A stretch of DNA of 64,000 bases from positions 1,840,001-1,904,000 of the forward strand of contig JAYKKI010000139.1 of NCBI GenBank assembly GCA_039881145.1. Direction: 5' to 3'. A model generated the notes under the pieces. It was not told the origin of the DNA. It made no database searches and saw nothing but the letters and a program-made list of their open reading frames with translations. A program made the position numbers and the translations under genes. Source of the DNA: Druceiella hillmani. Its lineage: Eukaryota; Arthropoda; Insecta; Lepidoptera; Hepialidae. Shown piece after piece: positions 16,503 to 31,346 of the stretch (position 1 is the stretch's first letter; the number at the start of each line of letters is the position of its first letter).

Positions 16503-19500
16503 AAATATGTTTTAGGTAATATCCGTGTATACACAACTATTGTAAGGAATTACAATTATGGGTACGTGCAGAGAACTTAACTTATACCCGTCTCCCCCTT
16601 TTGATTATTTTTGCCATCATAAATAGTTATATTGAGACGATTACTACATATTTTAATTGTTTACTAGTTTTGTCACATTTTACGCAATATGAATAAGATT
16701 TTGTACATCATTCCCCGTTAATGGTGATGTAAATGAATCGTGGTAATATACTGTTAGAATAATCGACCTTGTATTTTCTAGCATGCTGGCCTAATTTTAC
16801 GAGGGTACATTTTATTGTAGATGCAGATAATGTTTGAAATATTTCATTATACACGGCGATCACGTGTCTCTCATCTAGATGCCAGGACAAAAGATTATGT
16901 TTAGATTTTTTAATATAATTTACAGAAGGCTGGCGCCTTACGAACATACCAGGCAGGGGCGCCTTTTTGTTACCCTTACTCAAATACACCCTAAGAATTT
17001 CAAATGATGTATCAGAATTTGTTTTGGATTTAATATTTTCTACTCAAACAACTCTCATCAATTGCAGCATTTCGTCGATCCTGTTTATCCCTTGGAAATA
17101 TATATACATATTGTTCACAATTTTTTTGTGTAGCTGTTTGAAGTAACCAATCTAACTTATATTGTTTCACAATTTCGTTCCCATATGTTGCCCAATTTAT
17201 ATAAGACAATCTTAAAATATATATTTATATCTTTCTCGTTTTCATTTGTCCAGGGAAAAAATATTTTTTCTTGTCACTAAGAAAATTAAGTAAATGCAAA
17301 CAGATAAATGTGCCGGGGGACTTTTACAATTTTTATTAATTACTTAGTTCCTTATATAAATATTGTCATTATGTCATTACCAATCTCACCGCAGTCTCTT
17401 TATGAACATACCGGGAAGAGGCGTTTTTTTGTTGAAAGTAAAAAAGTATTGATTAAAGAGATAAGAAAATGATTAAGAAAACAAAAAGCTGAATGCACCA
17501 GTCTGGCGGTAGAATCGGCAGAGCATTAAAACATGGCGTTCAAGAATGTAACAATTTATTCAAACTCTAATCTGTCATAGAATCGGGTACCGATTATCGC
17601 ACCATTCGTTTGTTTAGTTTCGCTAAAGGGTATAATTAATACATTGATGTTATGAATTCAGGTATATATTAAAGAAATATAGTTTTAATCGAAATAAATA
17701 GAAATAAAAAGACTTAATTCTAAGTTACTAAAGAATATTATAAAATAATAACTAACATCAATATAAAAAGAAGTTTCACTTCATCTCTAAACTTATAGGA
17801 ATGAGGCTCATATTTTTAGTTATGCGTCACGACATGGAATAACTAGATAGAATATCATACCCGCCTTGAATATTAGCGTCAATTCCTTGACGAGGATATA
17901 TTTCGAGTAAACAGCCGCTAAAGGGTATCAGTCTCTCAATGCAGTTTTTGTATGGTAAATGATCCATTGTTCCAAAGTCCAAATATGGATTGATGCTATA
18001 GCTCAACGTGGTCATAGTAATTATTAATAGCAATTTTTTTCACCTAATGAAACGCCTCAATTAATATTTCGTCGTCATTGAAACAATTTTAACACCAATT
18101 TTCTTTTACATAATTAGAGTAAGAAAAACTGTGAAGTATTTCACTGATATATGATGCTATCACAATACCATCTATCGGTAGATTTACATGGAAACACCAA
18201 AATTACTAAAATTTTATTTATTTATTAAAACACACCCAAACTCCCTAACTGACAATGTTCATTATAAGTATTGAAAAATTGATTACAAAATGTGACCTAC
18301 GGCGAATTTAGCTCTCGCTTCAGGAGTTTCGCAGACCGTTTGGAATGAAATAAATTTACTTGTCATAAGTCATCACTTAAAGTTATTTACTACCTCTACG
18401 TCCTAATTAAATGGTGTAGAGGAATATAATATTCATGAGATGCGGAAAAGAACCAAGATGAATCATAACAGACCAGTTCTTTTGGAGGGATAGACAATTT
18501 AGGTCTGAATAATATTAATCTAATATAGAAAGAACTAAAAATAAAGAGGAAAGTATTGACTTAAAAATAAATAATATAAATGAGAGTAATACAGTAATAC
18601 AGAGTAATGAAAATAAATAATATAAATGAGGAAAAAACTGGCCAGGAGGGATGAACCTGAACAGTATAAGTGGGTCTATTGTCTAGCCTAGACATAACTT
18701 TTCACTTGATCTTATTCATCTCAAAAAGAATATCCTTATTGTACAAGACAATTTTAAGAAGTAATGTTATAAAATTTCTCATTGATTATCTAGAGTACGG
18801 AGATAGCATTCGAATAAGGGAAGGTCTAGGAAAAATCTATTTTTTAATCAGTCGTAATGAAACAATCTCCTTAAATGAACAATATTCATATTCTCTATGG
18901 AAATATTTACGTATTATAATTGTTGGGAAAAAGAATATCTTTATAATTAATTTAGTATCTGAAAAACTTTAGTTTTATTTTCACCCTCCTTTACCCATAT
19001 TAGGAAATTTCTCTGTGTTGGTAATTTGTTAAGCAGCATCAGGCAGTTTCCGAGGAAAAAGACAGTGGCAGATTGGAAGTATACTTAAGTGATCGTATTA
19101 GAATTCAACTTTTTTTACCGAATGTCCAAAGTAAGTTTTAACCAATATATCGAAGTGTAGTATTTTTTTATTTATTATAAATTACCTATATATTTAATTA
19201 TATGCTCGTGCGAGTAAAGTTTATATCGCGCTATATGAATCATATTCATATTCAAATCATATTTTGTAATTAGCATATTTGTATCTATGCGATTGAAATA
19301 GTTAAAAATTGATATTTAAAAATAAAAAGTGATGTTTTAAACGGACGGCTTTTTCCGAATTATTTTGCCTTAGATATATCAGCACTAACATAGCGGCAAA
19401 ATTGCAGCAGAGGCAAAATAAATATTCACGGTTATTTCCCTTTTATATTTACTTAATTACATAATTAATTTGGTTAGGGTTATAACAATTTAATTTGGTC

Positions 19501-19750
19501 TGAATTTACAAGAATTGAAAGAAATATGTAATTAAAAATTATATGTCCTGTAGTTCAATCCTATTTGCGGAAAAAGGAGCATTATTTTAATTTTTTTTAT
19601 TTTTTTCAAATTGACTTTGACTATTATTTCGTCGTTAAATAACAATTATGTAATTAAATAAAAGATAAAATAGAAAATAACAGCCGTATAAAAATAAATA
19701 ACGCTGGTACTGAATTTCAATTATTTCTAATTCAATTTTTTATGACTTCC
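16499..19750. other. Non-coding stretch with minor repeats and unassigned ORFs
   Basis: Contains two diverged copies of a 30-bp segment (gaacatacc...ttttgtt) at 16942-16971 and 17404-17433, 462 bp apart. A 20-bp direct repeat (aaataaataatataaatgag) lies at about 18564-18583 and 18611-18630. ORFs at 16708-16989 (-), 17827-18033 (-, with a hydrophobic start MLLIITMTTLSYS) and 18670-18972 (+) match no family I know. I do not claim any as genes. Confidence 0.45.
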
Positions 19751-19850
19751 AGCACTAGTAAAACAGAAAGTTTAATAATTAGTTTATTAAGCACGCCTGT
19801 TAGTGTTTAATAAACTATTAATTTAGATTTCTGTGCGATCAGTGTTGAGT
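19751..19850. repeat. About 100-bp imperfect foldback repeat
   Basis: The left half (cagcactag...tttattaagcac) is largely the reverse complement of the right half (gtgtttaataaac...agtgttg), with a loop of about 8 nt (gcctgtta). The best-matched core is aataaacta beside the loop and ttctgt further out. The arms are diverged by several indels. A MITE-like foldback is the simplest reading, and no coding part is present. Confidence 0.6.
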
Positions 19851-22435
<2,585 letters not shown>

Positions 22436-22439
22436 GTAG

Positions 22440-22590
22440 GTGATCCACTATCTTAACATAAATATACCGAATGTCACCAGTGATGTTCCTATTAAAACAA
22501 TACAATGGTTTAGCTCCATCGCACCTCAAGTTAGAACTGCTAATTCCCAACTTTTTGTGTAAGAGATTTCCCTGTAATTTAGCATTATAT
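22440..22590 (+). pseudogene. Possible non-LTR retrotransposon C-terminal fragment
   Basis: Forward translation across about 22490-22575 reads KQYNGLAPSHLKLELLIP. An 'NGLAPxYL' motif is common near the C-terminus of CR1/Jockey/L2-like non-LTR retrotransposon proteins, after the RT domain. Upstream residues are compatible but weak, and no RT core motif is present. With only about 18 informative residues this is tentative and could be chance. Confidence 0.3.
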
Positions 22591-22599
22591 GAATAATGA

Positions 22600-23300
22600 G
22601 TTCTTGCGTAACTTTTACTTGAAATTTTGCCAACATTTTGTCAAAACACGAATATTGCGTGTGAGAAAAATTTGCAGCGCAAATCTTAATTGTTTTTTAA
22701 AAAAATTCGCGTATCAAAGCAACATTGCCTGTATATTTTCTTTGTTCTCCTGGATGTACATAATCGAACATTACATAAAAAAAATCCTGACAAATGATAT
22801 CACGATATATGATACCTTTGACTGAAAAATCAGACGCCCACGACGATCTGACACCTTCATGATTTGACGTGAATATTGAAATAAATAGACAGAGTCCGAA
22901 GTATACCCGTAATTCACAATTACAATATTTTTCGCATAATATGGGCTTAATATAGGGGAATAAAATTTTGGTGCAAATGTTTTAGTTAATAAAGTGTAAT
23001 TCACATTCATTAATATCACTAATAAACAAGTTTTTCCGGCTCTCCTAGCGTGACATTTAATTTTTAGAAGCAGCGGGTAATTTCTGGCCGTTATGCCCTT
23101 CTATAATATTGTGCTACACATCGAGAGCCTCTGCCCCACACTGGGAATAGTTAAAACGCAAAGTACTAGCTAATTAAGAAAACAAAATATGAGGGTAAAA
23201 TTGCACTCACGATCGTTTGAGACCCCACTTGGGATGTAAAATGTGATGTAATTTATATATGATGTTTTACTTTTCATTTAGTCTATAGTATTTACGTTAT
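22600..23300. other. AT-rich non-coding DNA
   Basis: ORFs at 22589-22825 (+) and 22771-23019 (-) are unrecognised. Nothing else is seen. Confidence 0.5.
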
Positions 23301-23305
23301 TAATT

Positions 23306-23463
23306 TTCACAATTAAATGAAACTACGTAATGTAGTATTATTTCTACTATCCTTAATTTCTTTACCACGACCTAGGTTTCGTTGTATTACATCTTCAGGT
23401 GGGATATTAGCTAAGACCTTAGCTTATAGCCGATCTGAAGATATTGTTTCATTTAATTGTGAA
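23306..23463. repeat. 158-bp nested inverted-repeat element
   Basis: A perfect 18-bp terminal inverted repeat, ttcacaattaaatgaaac, lies at 23306-23323 with its complement at 23446-23463. Inside lie atcttcag/ctgaagat arms and a small gctaag/cttagc hairpin. The interior also has 'accacgacctaggtttcg' followed by 'acatcttcagg', which resembles the core of an interspersed repeat I recall from arthropod genomes (recollection, not verified). No ORF is present. It is likely a short non-autonomous mobile element or a hairpin element. Confidence 0.6.
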
Positions 23464-24809
23464 TAATGCTTTTTTACAAAATTAACGCCAAATATATTGA
23501 ATTATTAATTTTCATTTATATTTAATAAATCTAATTTCAATTGTATCGGCACAATATTACGTTGTCTAGACGTAAATCAAATTTAATAACTTTTATGCGT
23601 CCACTCGTATTGTAGAAACTTTTAGTTTGAATCTACACAATTTTGAATATAATGTGAGTTTAAAATGTTTCAAGTTTCTCTGCGTGAGTGATTATAGTAA
23701 ATTTTAATTTTTAATCTCGTATCTATTTCGAACCAGATAATTATATGGAATAGAAAATTTATATAAGAAATTATTTTTAAAGTAACACATTTCTAAAGTA
23801 ATCACCCAAAAAAATATTCTGTAAAAGAGGGCGAATCCAACATATGGGTCGATTTCTTAAAAACATATCTAAAATCAAAGAGAATACTGCGATGACGATT
23901 TATTCAATTCCAAAGATCTGCATGACGAAAATTATTTGTGATGGTTTTGATCGAAAGTAACTTATACTTAAGGAACGGAAACTTCTTTTTAAATAAATAG
24001 CCCAAAAACTGGCAAGAAACCAATAAATAAATGCGTTTTCTGTGAAATTTCAATCATATTTTAAATGCGTTGGAAGCTGCTCACAAATAAACCCACGTCT
24101 TTACATACAAGCATCCACAAATAATAGGAAAGGACTAGGTACGAAGACATTTTTGTGAAATTTAGTGCAATATAAATATTTAATTTCCTCTACCCCCAAG
24201 GCAATACTATTTCAACCGTCAACAGTTGGGTAAGAAAATATATTCGCAACGTGACGAATATGATTTAAGTGTTCACGTTATAAAGGCTGCATAAGTAAAG
24301 TTAATTTTAAGCGTAGAGAATAGTTTACAAAGTAAAAGTTTAATTTAACATAAAACATTATTAGTTAGTTTTTCTGTTTATCTGCGGAAAAATTGCCCCA
24401 TTATTTTCATATTTTTCACGATGGATTTAAATAGGTTTTTTTACGTATTAAAATGTTGCCACAGTTTTCTAAAAAAGAGTATGAAATAATTACATAAACT
24501 GAAAAGACGAGGGCATAAAAAATTCTCGTTATGCCAACTTTCAAGATTGCAGATCGGCCAAAAGTACCCAATTAGTTTCATTAATGAAAAAAATTTGTAT
24601 GAAAAAATAGCCTTTAACAGGTCAAACTTTTTGTTGCATTAAACAAAAAACTCAACATCTTTACAACGATACGATGTAAGAATATAGATCTCAGTTATTA
24701 ATTTCAACTTTTCTTATTAAATTTTTCTTATTTATTAATTCACTTCAAAATAATTTTTTTTTCTTATTAATGAATTCACTTCAAATTCATATATCAAGCT
24801 GTTTAAACA
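23464..24809. other. AT-rich non-coding DNA
   Basis: Nothing is recognised. Confidence 0.5.
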
Positions 24810-24895
24810 AAAAGAGGTGGAAAGACGGATAACCGAGTGATCTTATAAGGCTTCGGTTTTTTTTGTTGTGAGGGACAGAACCCTAAAAACGAAAA
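24810..24895 (+). repeat. Interspersed insect repeat end
   Basis: Contains agacggataaccgagtgat followed by cttataagg, a T8 tract, then agaaccctaaaaac. The T-rich centre is flanked by the partly complementary aaggcttcgg and agaaccct blocks. It is the best copy here of the family terminus also seen at 16.3 kb and 3.2 kb. Confidence 0.5.
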
Positions 24896-25369
24896 CTTAT
24901 AATAGGCTTGTGATTACGAATCCAAATAGTAGACTGCTTTCAAGTTTCAACCGTAACATATCGTACTTATTGCAATTTGGAACATTGATGTGAGACCTAT
25001 TTCATAATAGACTGATCCAAATTCTCAAACAGAGCACATACTACTCTAAACAGATAATTTTTTTAATTAAATTTTCATTGCAGTTACGGGAACATGATGG
25101 TTTTAAATCTGATATAAAGGCCATTATTTTATGGTAGTGCAATATAAAGCAAACTATTTAGTTTGCTATATGAGCAGTTTAATTATATAGTAATTTTGTT
25201 ATAAAATTAATAAACAAAATTTATAAAAATTATTTTAAATCAAATTGAATGTGAAAATAGCTACTTATACTTGTCAGATATCATTTTCTCAAATACCATT
25301 TCAAAAAAGTGTTTAAACATAATTACTCCGGGTGACAGAATTTTATCAAAAGAAATACACAAAATCCTA

Positions 25370-25423
25370 AAGCTTTTTGGATTCAGCAAGTCCCCTTTTT
25401 GACTTGCTGAATCCAAAAAGCTT
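25370..25423. repeat. Perfect 23-bp-arm hairpin
   Basis: Left arm 25370-25392 (aagctttttggattcagc...) is the exact reverse complement of right arm 25401-25423, separated by an 8-nt loop (cccttttt). The next base on each side breaks the pairing. It lies inside a short unrecognised minus-strand ORF (25261-25446), which is probably incidental. It may be a foldback element, a recent inverted duplication or a small-RNA precursor. Confidence 0.85.
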
Positions 25424-25439
25424 AAACAGAACCATTTAA

Positions 25440-25560
25440 ATCTCACTCACGTCTCTGTCCTTCCGTCCCTCACAGCCGTTTTTCTCAAAAACAACTTGGT
25501 TTAGAAATTTGAAATTAGGTACAGCCATACAATATATTAACATGCAAATATTACAATAAT
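25440..25560 (-). repeat. Interspersed repeat fragment, minus orientation
   Basis: Contains 'cagccgtttttctcaaaaac' followed by 'gaaatttgaaattaggtac'. A similar block order occurs at 41230-41330 (ccgcttttctcagaaaccg, then aattttaaaattagtgac). Both may be the other segment of the family noted at 16.3 kb. The assignment is based on motif order only. Confidence 0.4.
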
Positions 25561-27804
25561 AAAAACGTAAAATCATTAGAAATTTTAGGGAGGAAAAATG
25601 AGATACTCGAAAAAGGTATTTTTAATTCCATGTGCGAGTATATTGCGGGGTGTCGTTTGATAGGACTAGTTGTAAGGATTATGAAAATATTGTTTTCATA
25701 ATTTTAGATATACAAATTTTATGAGATATATTGAAAAACATCTAAAAACATATGCTCCCTCTCTTATTTCCGAATCTGCTGAACCTAAAATTACGGAAAA
25801 ATATGAGTTTTTAGAAGTCAACGCAAACGCTTTAAGAAAACAATTGGAACTATGCTAGATGTCGTAATTTTTTAAATATTTCCTATATTTTACACCAACG
25901 AAATATATAACAGGTAATACATTTTTATTTTTCTGTTCTCAAAGCCGATTTTTTTAGAAACCATGCAAAGTAAATATCAATATCATATATAAGTAAAAAT
26001 CCACTTAAATGTAAATAATAATAAAATAAATATTAAAAACAAATCTTATTTAAGTCACTTATTTTGCACATATTTTAAATCACTGGCTTTTTAAAAATAT
26101 TGGTATAATTATTTAATATTTAAGAGTTATGATTTCATCTTGAGACAATTTCTCTAAAAATTAAAATATATTAAAGCGAAACAGCCAAAAACTATTTGCA
26201 TAGAGGATGATCGTACGGAACGGAACTAGTCGTACGTACTCTTGAAATTAAAATTTGCCTCACATCCTTTTTCTCTACTTTCTATTCTTATATAAATGTA
26301 CCATTATTAACCGAATAAATTCATTAAATTCATTAATAGCAATAAAACGTAAAAGTTTAAACATAGACATTGTATATCAATGCGTATATACATATTATCT
26401 TTGCCCGCTTTACCTATGGCGATTTCCGCCCTGTGCTCCGTACATTTCCATAACATGCCATGTGCGTGACACTGAAAAGAGTAGTTTCCCTTAAATGTAA
26501 AGGGCTGTATTCAATTTACTTTATCACGCACATGAGTCCCATGACATGATAAGCGTGTTGGTTGACATAACACGTTAGACAAGACTCGTGGGAAATAAAA
26601 CATAAGCCACCTTGAACTTGACAATTTATTTAAATATTGTGGACAGATATAAGATACACAACGAATGTGAATATGGAAGCATGTTACTATGAGGGTTAAT
26701 AATTTTTTAAAAATACTTTGGCCTTTGTGAGTTTATTTTTACTACTCGTCGCCAGGGGTTCTTAAAGACCTTATAATATTAGTAGATATTCCTTCGTGTT
26801 CATCTGCCACAGATTTAAAATAAATGTATTAAAAGCTTGGTAACTTTACAAGATGCTTTATTTAAATTTAATATTATTGATGATAAAAAGGTATATCCAA
26901 GATGTTAATAGAATAGTAAAATCAACATAGCATCGCGCTGCGAACGTCGATGATTATAATACGAGCGTCGCCCTTAATTTTGTATTTCGAATACATTACT
27001 CACTTGCCCTAAACACCACAATAAAATATAAATAATTTTGTTAACATATTTAAACAACGTGTAAGTATTTCGCTAAGAAACATAATGAGGAACTTGATTA
27101 TCATACTCGCAGGTAAAGTATTTGGCTACCGGCTTTTCCAATCGCAACTCAATTATGGTTGAGACCGGAAAAGTCTCTGAAAAAAATTTAGTGAGAAAAC
27201 CCGAAACAAATAACCAGCTCCCGCCAAGCCTTATTATAGTTTCAACATTGTTTTATGCCTTTGGACTATTCTATTATTATTAGGCTTATTAACCTATAAT
27301 ATATACAAATAAAGATATTTAAAAAATGTTAAACCAATAATATAAACAAATAAATAATATAATTGAAAGATGTATTTAATAAAGGCAAATTGTATAGAAA
27401 CGCTCGGAATTTTTCTAACAGTCGAAACAACTAAACAAATTCATGGAATATCTGTTACAAACGCAAATCGTAAAATTTTCCAAAAAAAAAAATTGATTAA
27501 ACGTACTTAGTTACAAAATTTTAAAATACAAAATTTGGCTCCAATTTATAACTCAACAGGCGGGTGACAAGATTAAAAAAATGAACCGGGGAGAATGAAC
27601 CTGATATGGGTATTCGACTGGTCGTACCACCACTCTTGCCTTTAATCAACGACTGAGCTTTCCAAGAGATTAGTAATTTTGACGAGGTATATCTTATACA
27701 AGTTTTTGCTCGTAGCTATTTTCCATGTGGTCACCCTCGTGGATTTGTGTTTTATTTTGAATATATTGGTCAGGCCAAACTTTTGTCATTTGTTGCGGTG
27801 CAAT
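25561..27804. other. AT-rich non-coding DNA
   Basis: ORFs at 26255-26494 and 27679-27876 (+) are unrecognised. No RNA gene or repeat is found. Confidence 0.5.
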
Positions 27805-28194
27805 ATGGCGCACCGCTCTATTTGTGCGGTGGTAATCTATACTAAAAGATCGTGCAATAACTATGCACAAATTTAGTACGATAAATAGAACATATTCCGC
27901 TATTTTTAGGAAATTAATACAAATAATTAAATGAATACATGAGCGCTTAGTTTTTCATACGTGGGCAAATTTTATAGCGATTATGTTCACTATTGTAGTC
28001 CTGTAAATGGCGCGCCGCTCGATTTAAGCGGTGGTAATCTAGATTAAAAGGTCAAGCAATAACTATACACAAATTTAGTACGATAAATGGAACGTGTTCT
28101 GCTTTTCTCAGGAGATAAATTAATATAAGACCGTTTAGTTTTTCGTGTGCGGGCAAATTTAATAGCGATTGTGTTCACTGTTATAGTCCTGTAA
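27805..28194. repeat. Two-copy tandem duplication, about 200-bp unit
   Basis: Copy 1 (27805-28006) and copy 2 (28007-28194) both begin atggcgc.ccgctc and share ggtggtaatcta, caataactat.cacaaattt and agtacgataaat in the same order. Both close with ttcact.tt.tagtcctgtaaatg. The second copy is about 14 bp shorter. Each begins with a small hairpin (accgc.../gcggt). Divergence is moderate, so the duplication is not recent. No coding potential is seen. It may be a satellite fragment or a duplicated non-autonomous element. Confidence 0.8.
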
Positions 28195-29412
28195 ATGACA
28201 GCATAATTATATATTGCATGTCATTTAATCTAGCGTATCCTTTGCCTAAAGACGGAAATTAATTAAAATCTAATAAAGCGTTCAAGCACTTAAAACAGAC
28301 AAGCAAACTACTAAACAGACAACATTACATTTTTATTAAATTTGTAGGTCTTAAAATTAGACCTATCAAATGTCGAAATCTCTACATTTAAATCTATTAC
28401 TAACATTTTTTTAATTTACATTGAATTCTAAATTATTAAGTGCTAGAAAATTACAAGTATTAAAGAACTTTGTTATAAACATAATGTTTACCAAAATTAC
28501 AACTTTAATGTTTATACATAATAAAGTAAATAATACGTTAAATCAATCATCGCTACGACGAAACCATAATCTCCTAACAAATATAATCTCCCATTTTTGG
28601 TGGTAAAATTTTTTTTTGTTTCCATATTCTTTTTTGTAGGTTTCACTAGTGTTAGCTGTATTCAGGAATCCCCGTGAAATTATTTTTTTTATCCATTATC
28701 GGCTTTATTCTCGTAGAACAATCAAGTAAAAGAGATGTCTGTTTAGTTTAGTTTAGTTTTTCCAGTATTAAGGGAAAATATATTTATCACATAAAATATA
28801 TAAAAATGTCTTATTTGTATGCCTCTAACATATAATGTACATATCTCAACGCAATGGTGTACATAATAGATTTTAACATCTTAAAAATAAAAATTCAGAC
28901 GTTAAATAATAATAAAATTTACTCAAATATTATGAAATCTGGACTCATCTGGACCAGTACAAGTGAACGTCTCCCTTTTCTAAAGGGATTACAATCTATC
29001 TAAACCTTACCTTTACCTTGGATATGCGACAGGCATATCCATTTTCAGAAAAGTTCCTATGTGCTTAAATGAAATATTCGGGTCAATTAAATTTAATTTA
29101 AGCACTACCATGCCGGGCAATTTAAATAACCTATAATATCTAGAATCGATTCATATATATTCTACTCGGTGGGTAGATACTAACAACAAAGTCATGTACA
29201 ATATAGTACCAACACGTAACATAGTGCAAGTTTTTAAAATAATGTCTAAAGAAAAACTACACTTTCCCGCTTTTTTTCGAAATAGCGACTAGTACAACTA
29301 TATTAGTAAAATTTGACTGAACCTTACGTGCAAGAGGTCATATTTTATGATTTTAAGGAGAAATACATCGTATGCACAAAATTTCGAAACTTCGTGTATA
29401 CATAAATATATA

Positions 29413-29414
<2 letters not shown>
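28195..29414. other. AT-rich non-coding DNA
   Basis: Nothing is recognised apart from a short (GTTTA)3-like run at 28741-28758. Confidence 0.5.
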
Positions 29415-29508
<94 letters not shown>

Positions 29509-29509
29509 A
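29415..29509. repeat. (TA)n microsatellite
   Basis: TA tract of about 95 bp with CA and TG interruptions. Confidence 0.95.
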
Positions 29510-30845
29510 TGATATTTAATATTAAATATTTTTAATAATAAATAATTATCGATATATCTACCTTTGTGAAAATGGTTATTAAGTCACCGCAGATATACAT
29601 ATCTTATATAACTGTTATTGTAAAGTCCTACTGTCTAATAATATTTTATTATAGAGTCCACCTGTTTCAACAAAAGCCTATATTCCTTCCAAAGATTTTA
29701 TTAACAAATTTGAATGTTTCGCTTTTTCCTGACGTTGCTAAACTATTGCGTCTATCACCGTGGATTACAAATTAGATACCAAATTAATAAATAACTTCGC
29801 AAACTGCGAACCGAATTCCAAAATATTAAACGTCTCCAACTTCATTATTATTGGTGCCATCTACGGCTTAACAATATTCAAATTTAGCGAAAAACATAAG
29901 GCCCATCAAAACAATTTAGCATACCCTGCGAATCCGGAAACTTTGATAAAGGAAATGTTTAAAAGGTAAAACACGGTTTCGGTAGATGTTATCCTCGAAC
30001 TCACCTTGTATCTCATGTGCACATTTTGTTTTTGAGTTTTTGTCCGATTACGCTAGTGTTATGTGCTGAACAGTCTGCGCATACCTGTGTACATACGGTA
30101 ATATATTGGTATTCTAGTTTCTTCTGGAGTGAGAAAGTTAGGTTTTCTTGCCTTGTAAAAGTTTTTAAAAACTATTCAACTGAGCTATGTACAACGCTGG
30201 ATATATATCCCGAAAAAAAAACAAAAAGATTTATTATATTTATATTACATGAAAGATCAATTTTTTTTCCAAATTAAATGGCAGGTATAATGAAAGGGTA
30301 TCAAAAAGGGAATCAAACAAAGATCTTACTGCAGGTTCACGTCTATTACCGATAAACTGCCGACTCAGTTTAATATTGAACATTAAATTTCATTGATATA
30401 TTTATTGCAATTTTCAATTTTGTAAAGAGTAAAATGTTTGTCTAGTCTAAAATTTTAAACTGTTGGTAATCTCTTTCTTCAAATGACACATTTTTGTTGA
30501 TGTAGTGTTTTTCATAGGCTACTTAACTTTATATTTTAAGAAAAAATAGTAGTTAACATTCAAACGCCCATTATTTAAACTTTTTTTTTTTAAATGGTGG
30601 CCAAAATATTTTAAAAAGAAAATTCGACAATTTTTTCCCAATTTTTATAATTATCATTATTTACATCCATAGAGAAACAGTCTTTATTGGGAGATTTGCT
30701 TATTGTTAATGCAATTTTTTCAGTAGTCAACAGCAGGTTTTGATTTCCACACAAAATTAAATCCTTATGAAATCACTCACATTGCTGGGTGTAAATCCTT
30801 TACGACGCAGAAATTTGAACTTTGGTATTATACATCTTAGGGATA
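29510..30845. other. AT-rich non-coding DNA with unassigned ORFs
   Basis: ORFs at 29566-29775, 29760-29969 and 30017-30277 (+) are unrecognised and too short to call. No other structure is seen. Confidence 0.5.
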
Positions 30846-30995
30846 ATAATACATCCTATTATCTCACATATTTTATAACACTCACATTACATTAGGTATT
30901 ACTTACTTATCACCTCACATGTTTTATGACACTCATATTTTATTAGTAATAGTAACACGTCTTATTATCTCGCATACTTTATAACTCTTTTAAAA
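30846..30995. repeat. Short tandem array, 51-55-bp unit, just under 3 copies
   Basis: The segment (t/c)ctc(a/g)cat recurs at 30862, about 30913 and 30968, each followed by a 'ttttataacactca'-like stretch and each preceded by a similar 'ctta/ctatta' block. The last copy is truncated. No coding sequence is present. Confidence 0.6.
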
Positions 30996-31159
30996 CATTC
31001 ATATAAAGATTAAAGAAGGGAAAAAAAGAGGATTGTTTTAAATCGCATATTTCAAAATATATTCTAAGTGAATGGGATAATAGAGCATCAACCAATGCAG
31101 GATATAACCACTTCAAACAATTTTGTATCTGTTTTTGTGTTATCATTGAATAGCTGAAC

Positions 31160-31240
31160 ATAAACACACAAACACACACTCACACACACACATGCGCGGC
31201 CGCGCGTGCGCACACACGCACGCGTGAACGTGCGCATACA
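31160..31240. repeat. Alternating purine-pyrimidine CA/CG tract
   Basis: An imperfect (CA)n run leads into catgcgcggccgcgcgtgcg and further alternating CG/CA/TG steps. This is an unusually GC-rich alternating sequence for the region and has potential to adopt Z-DNA. Confidence 0.8.
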
Positions 31241-31346
31241 CAACAAATTAATATTCTTTTATGTGAATTTCCATATAATTAATAAATTAAAAGTTACAAA
31301 GCCAAAGTTTAAAAGGAATGATAAAAATCATATTATTACCGTAGCT

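Noticed and set aside
17495..17580. tRNA-like sequence (tggcggtagaatcgg...)
   Set aside because: It has a weak resemblance to an A box and D arm, but no acceptable acceptor stem, anticodon arm or B box follows.
17827..18033. Small secreted-protein gene with signal-like N-terminus
   Set aside because: 68 codons with a hydrophobic start, but there is no homology, promoter or splice evidence. It is expected by chance in AT-rich DNA.
28741..28760. GTTTA repeats as telomere-like sequence
   Set aside because: Only three copies, and not the insect TTAGG telomere unit.
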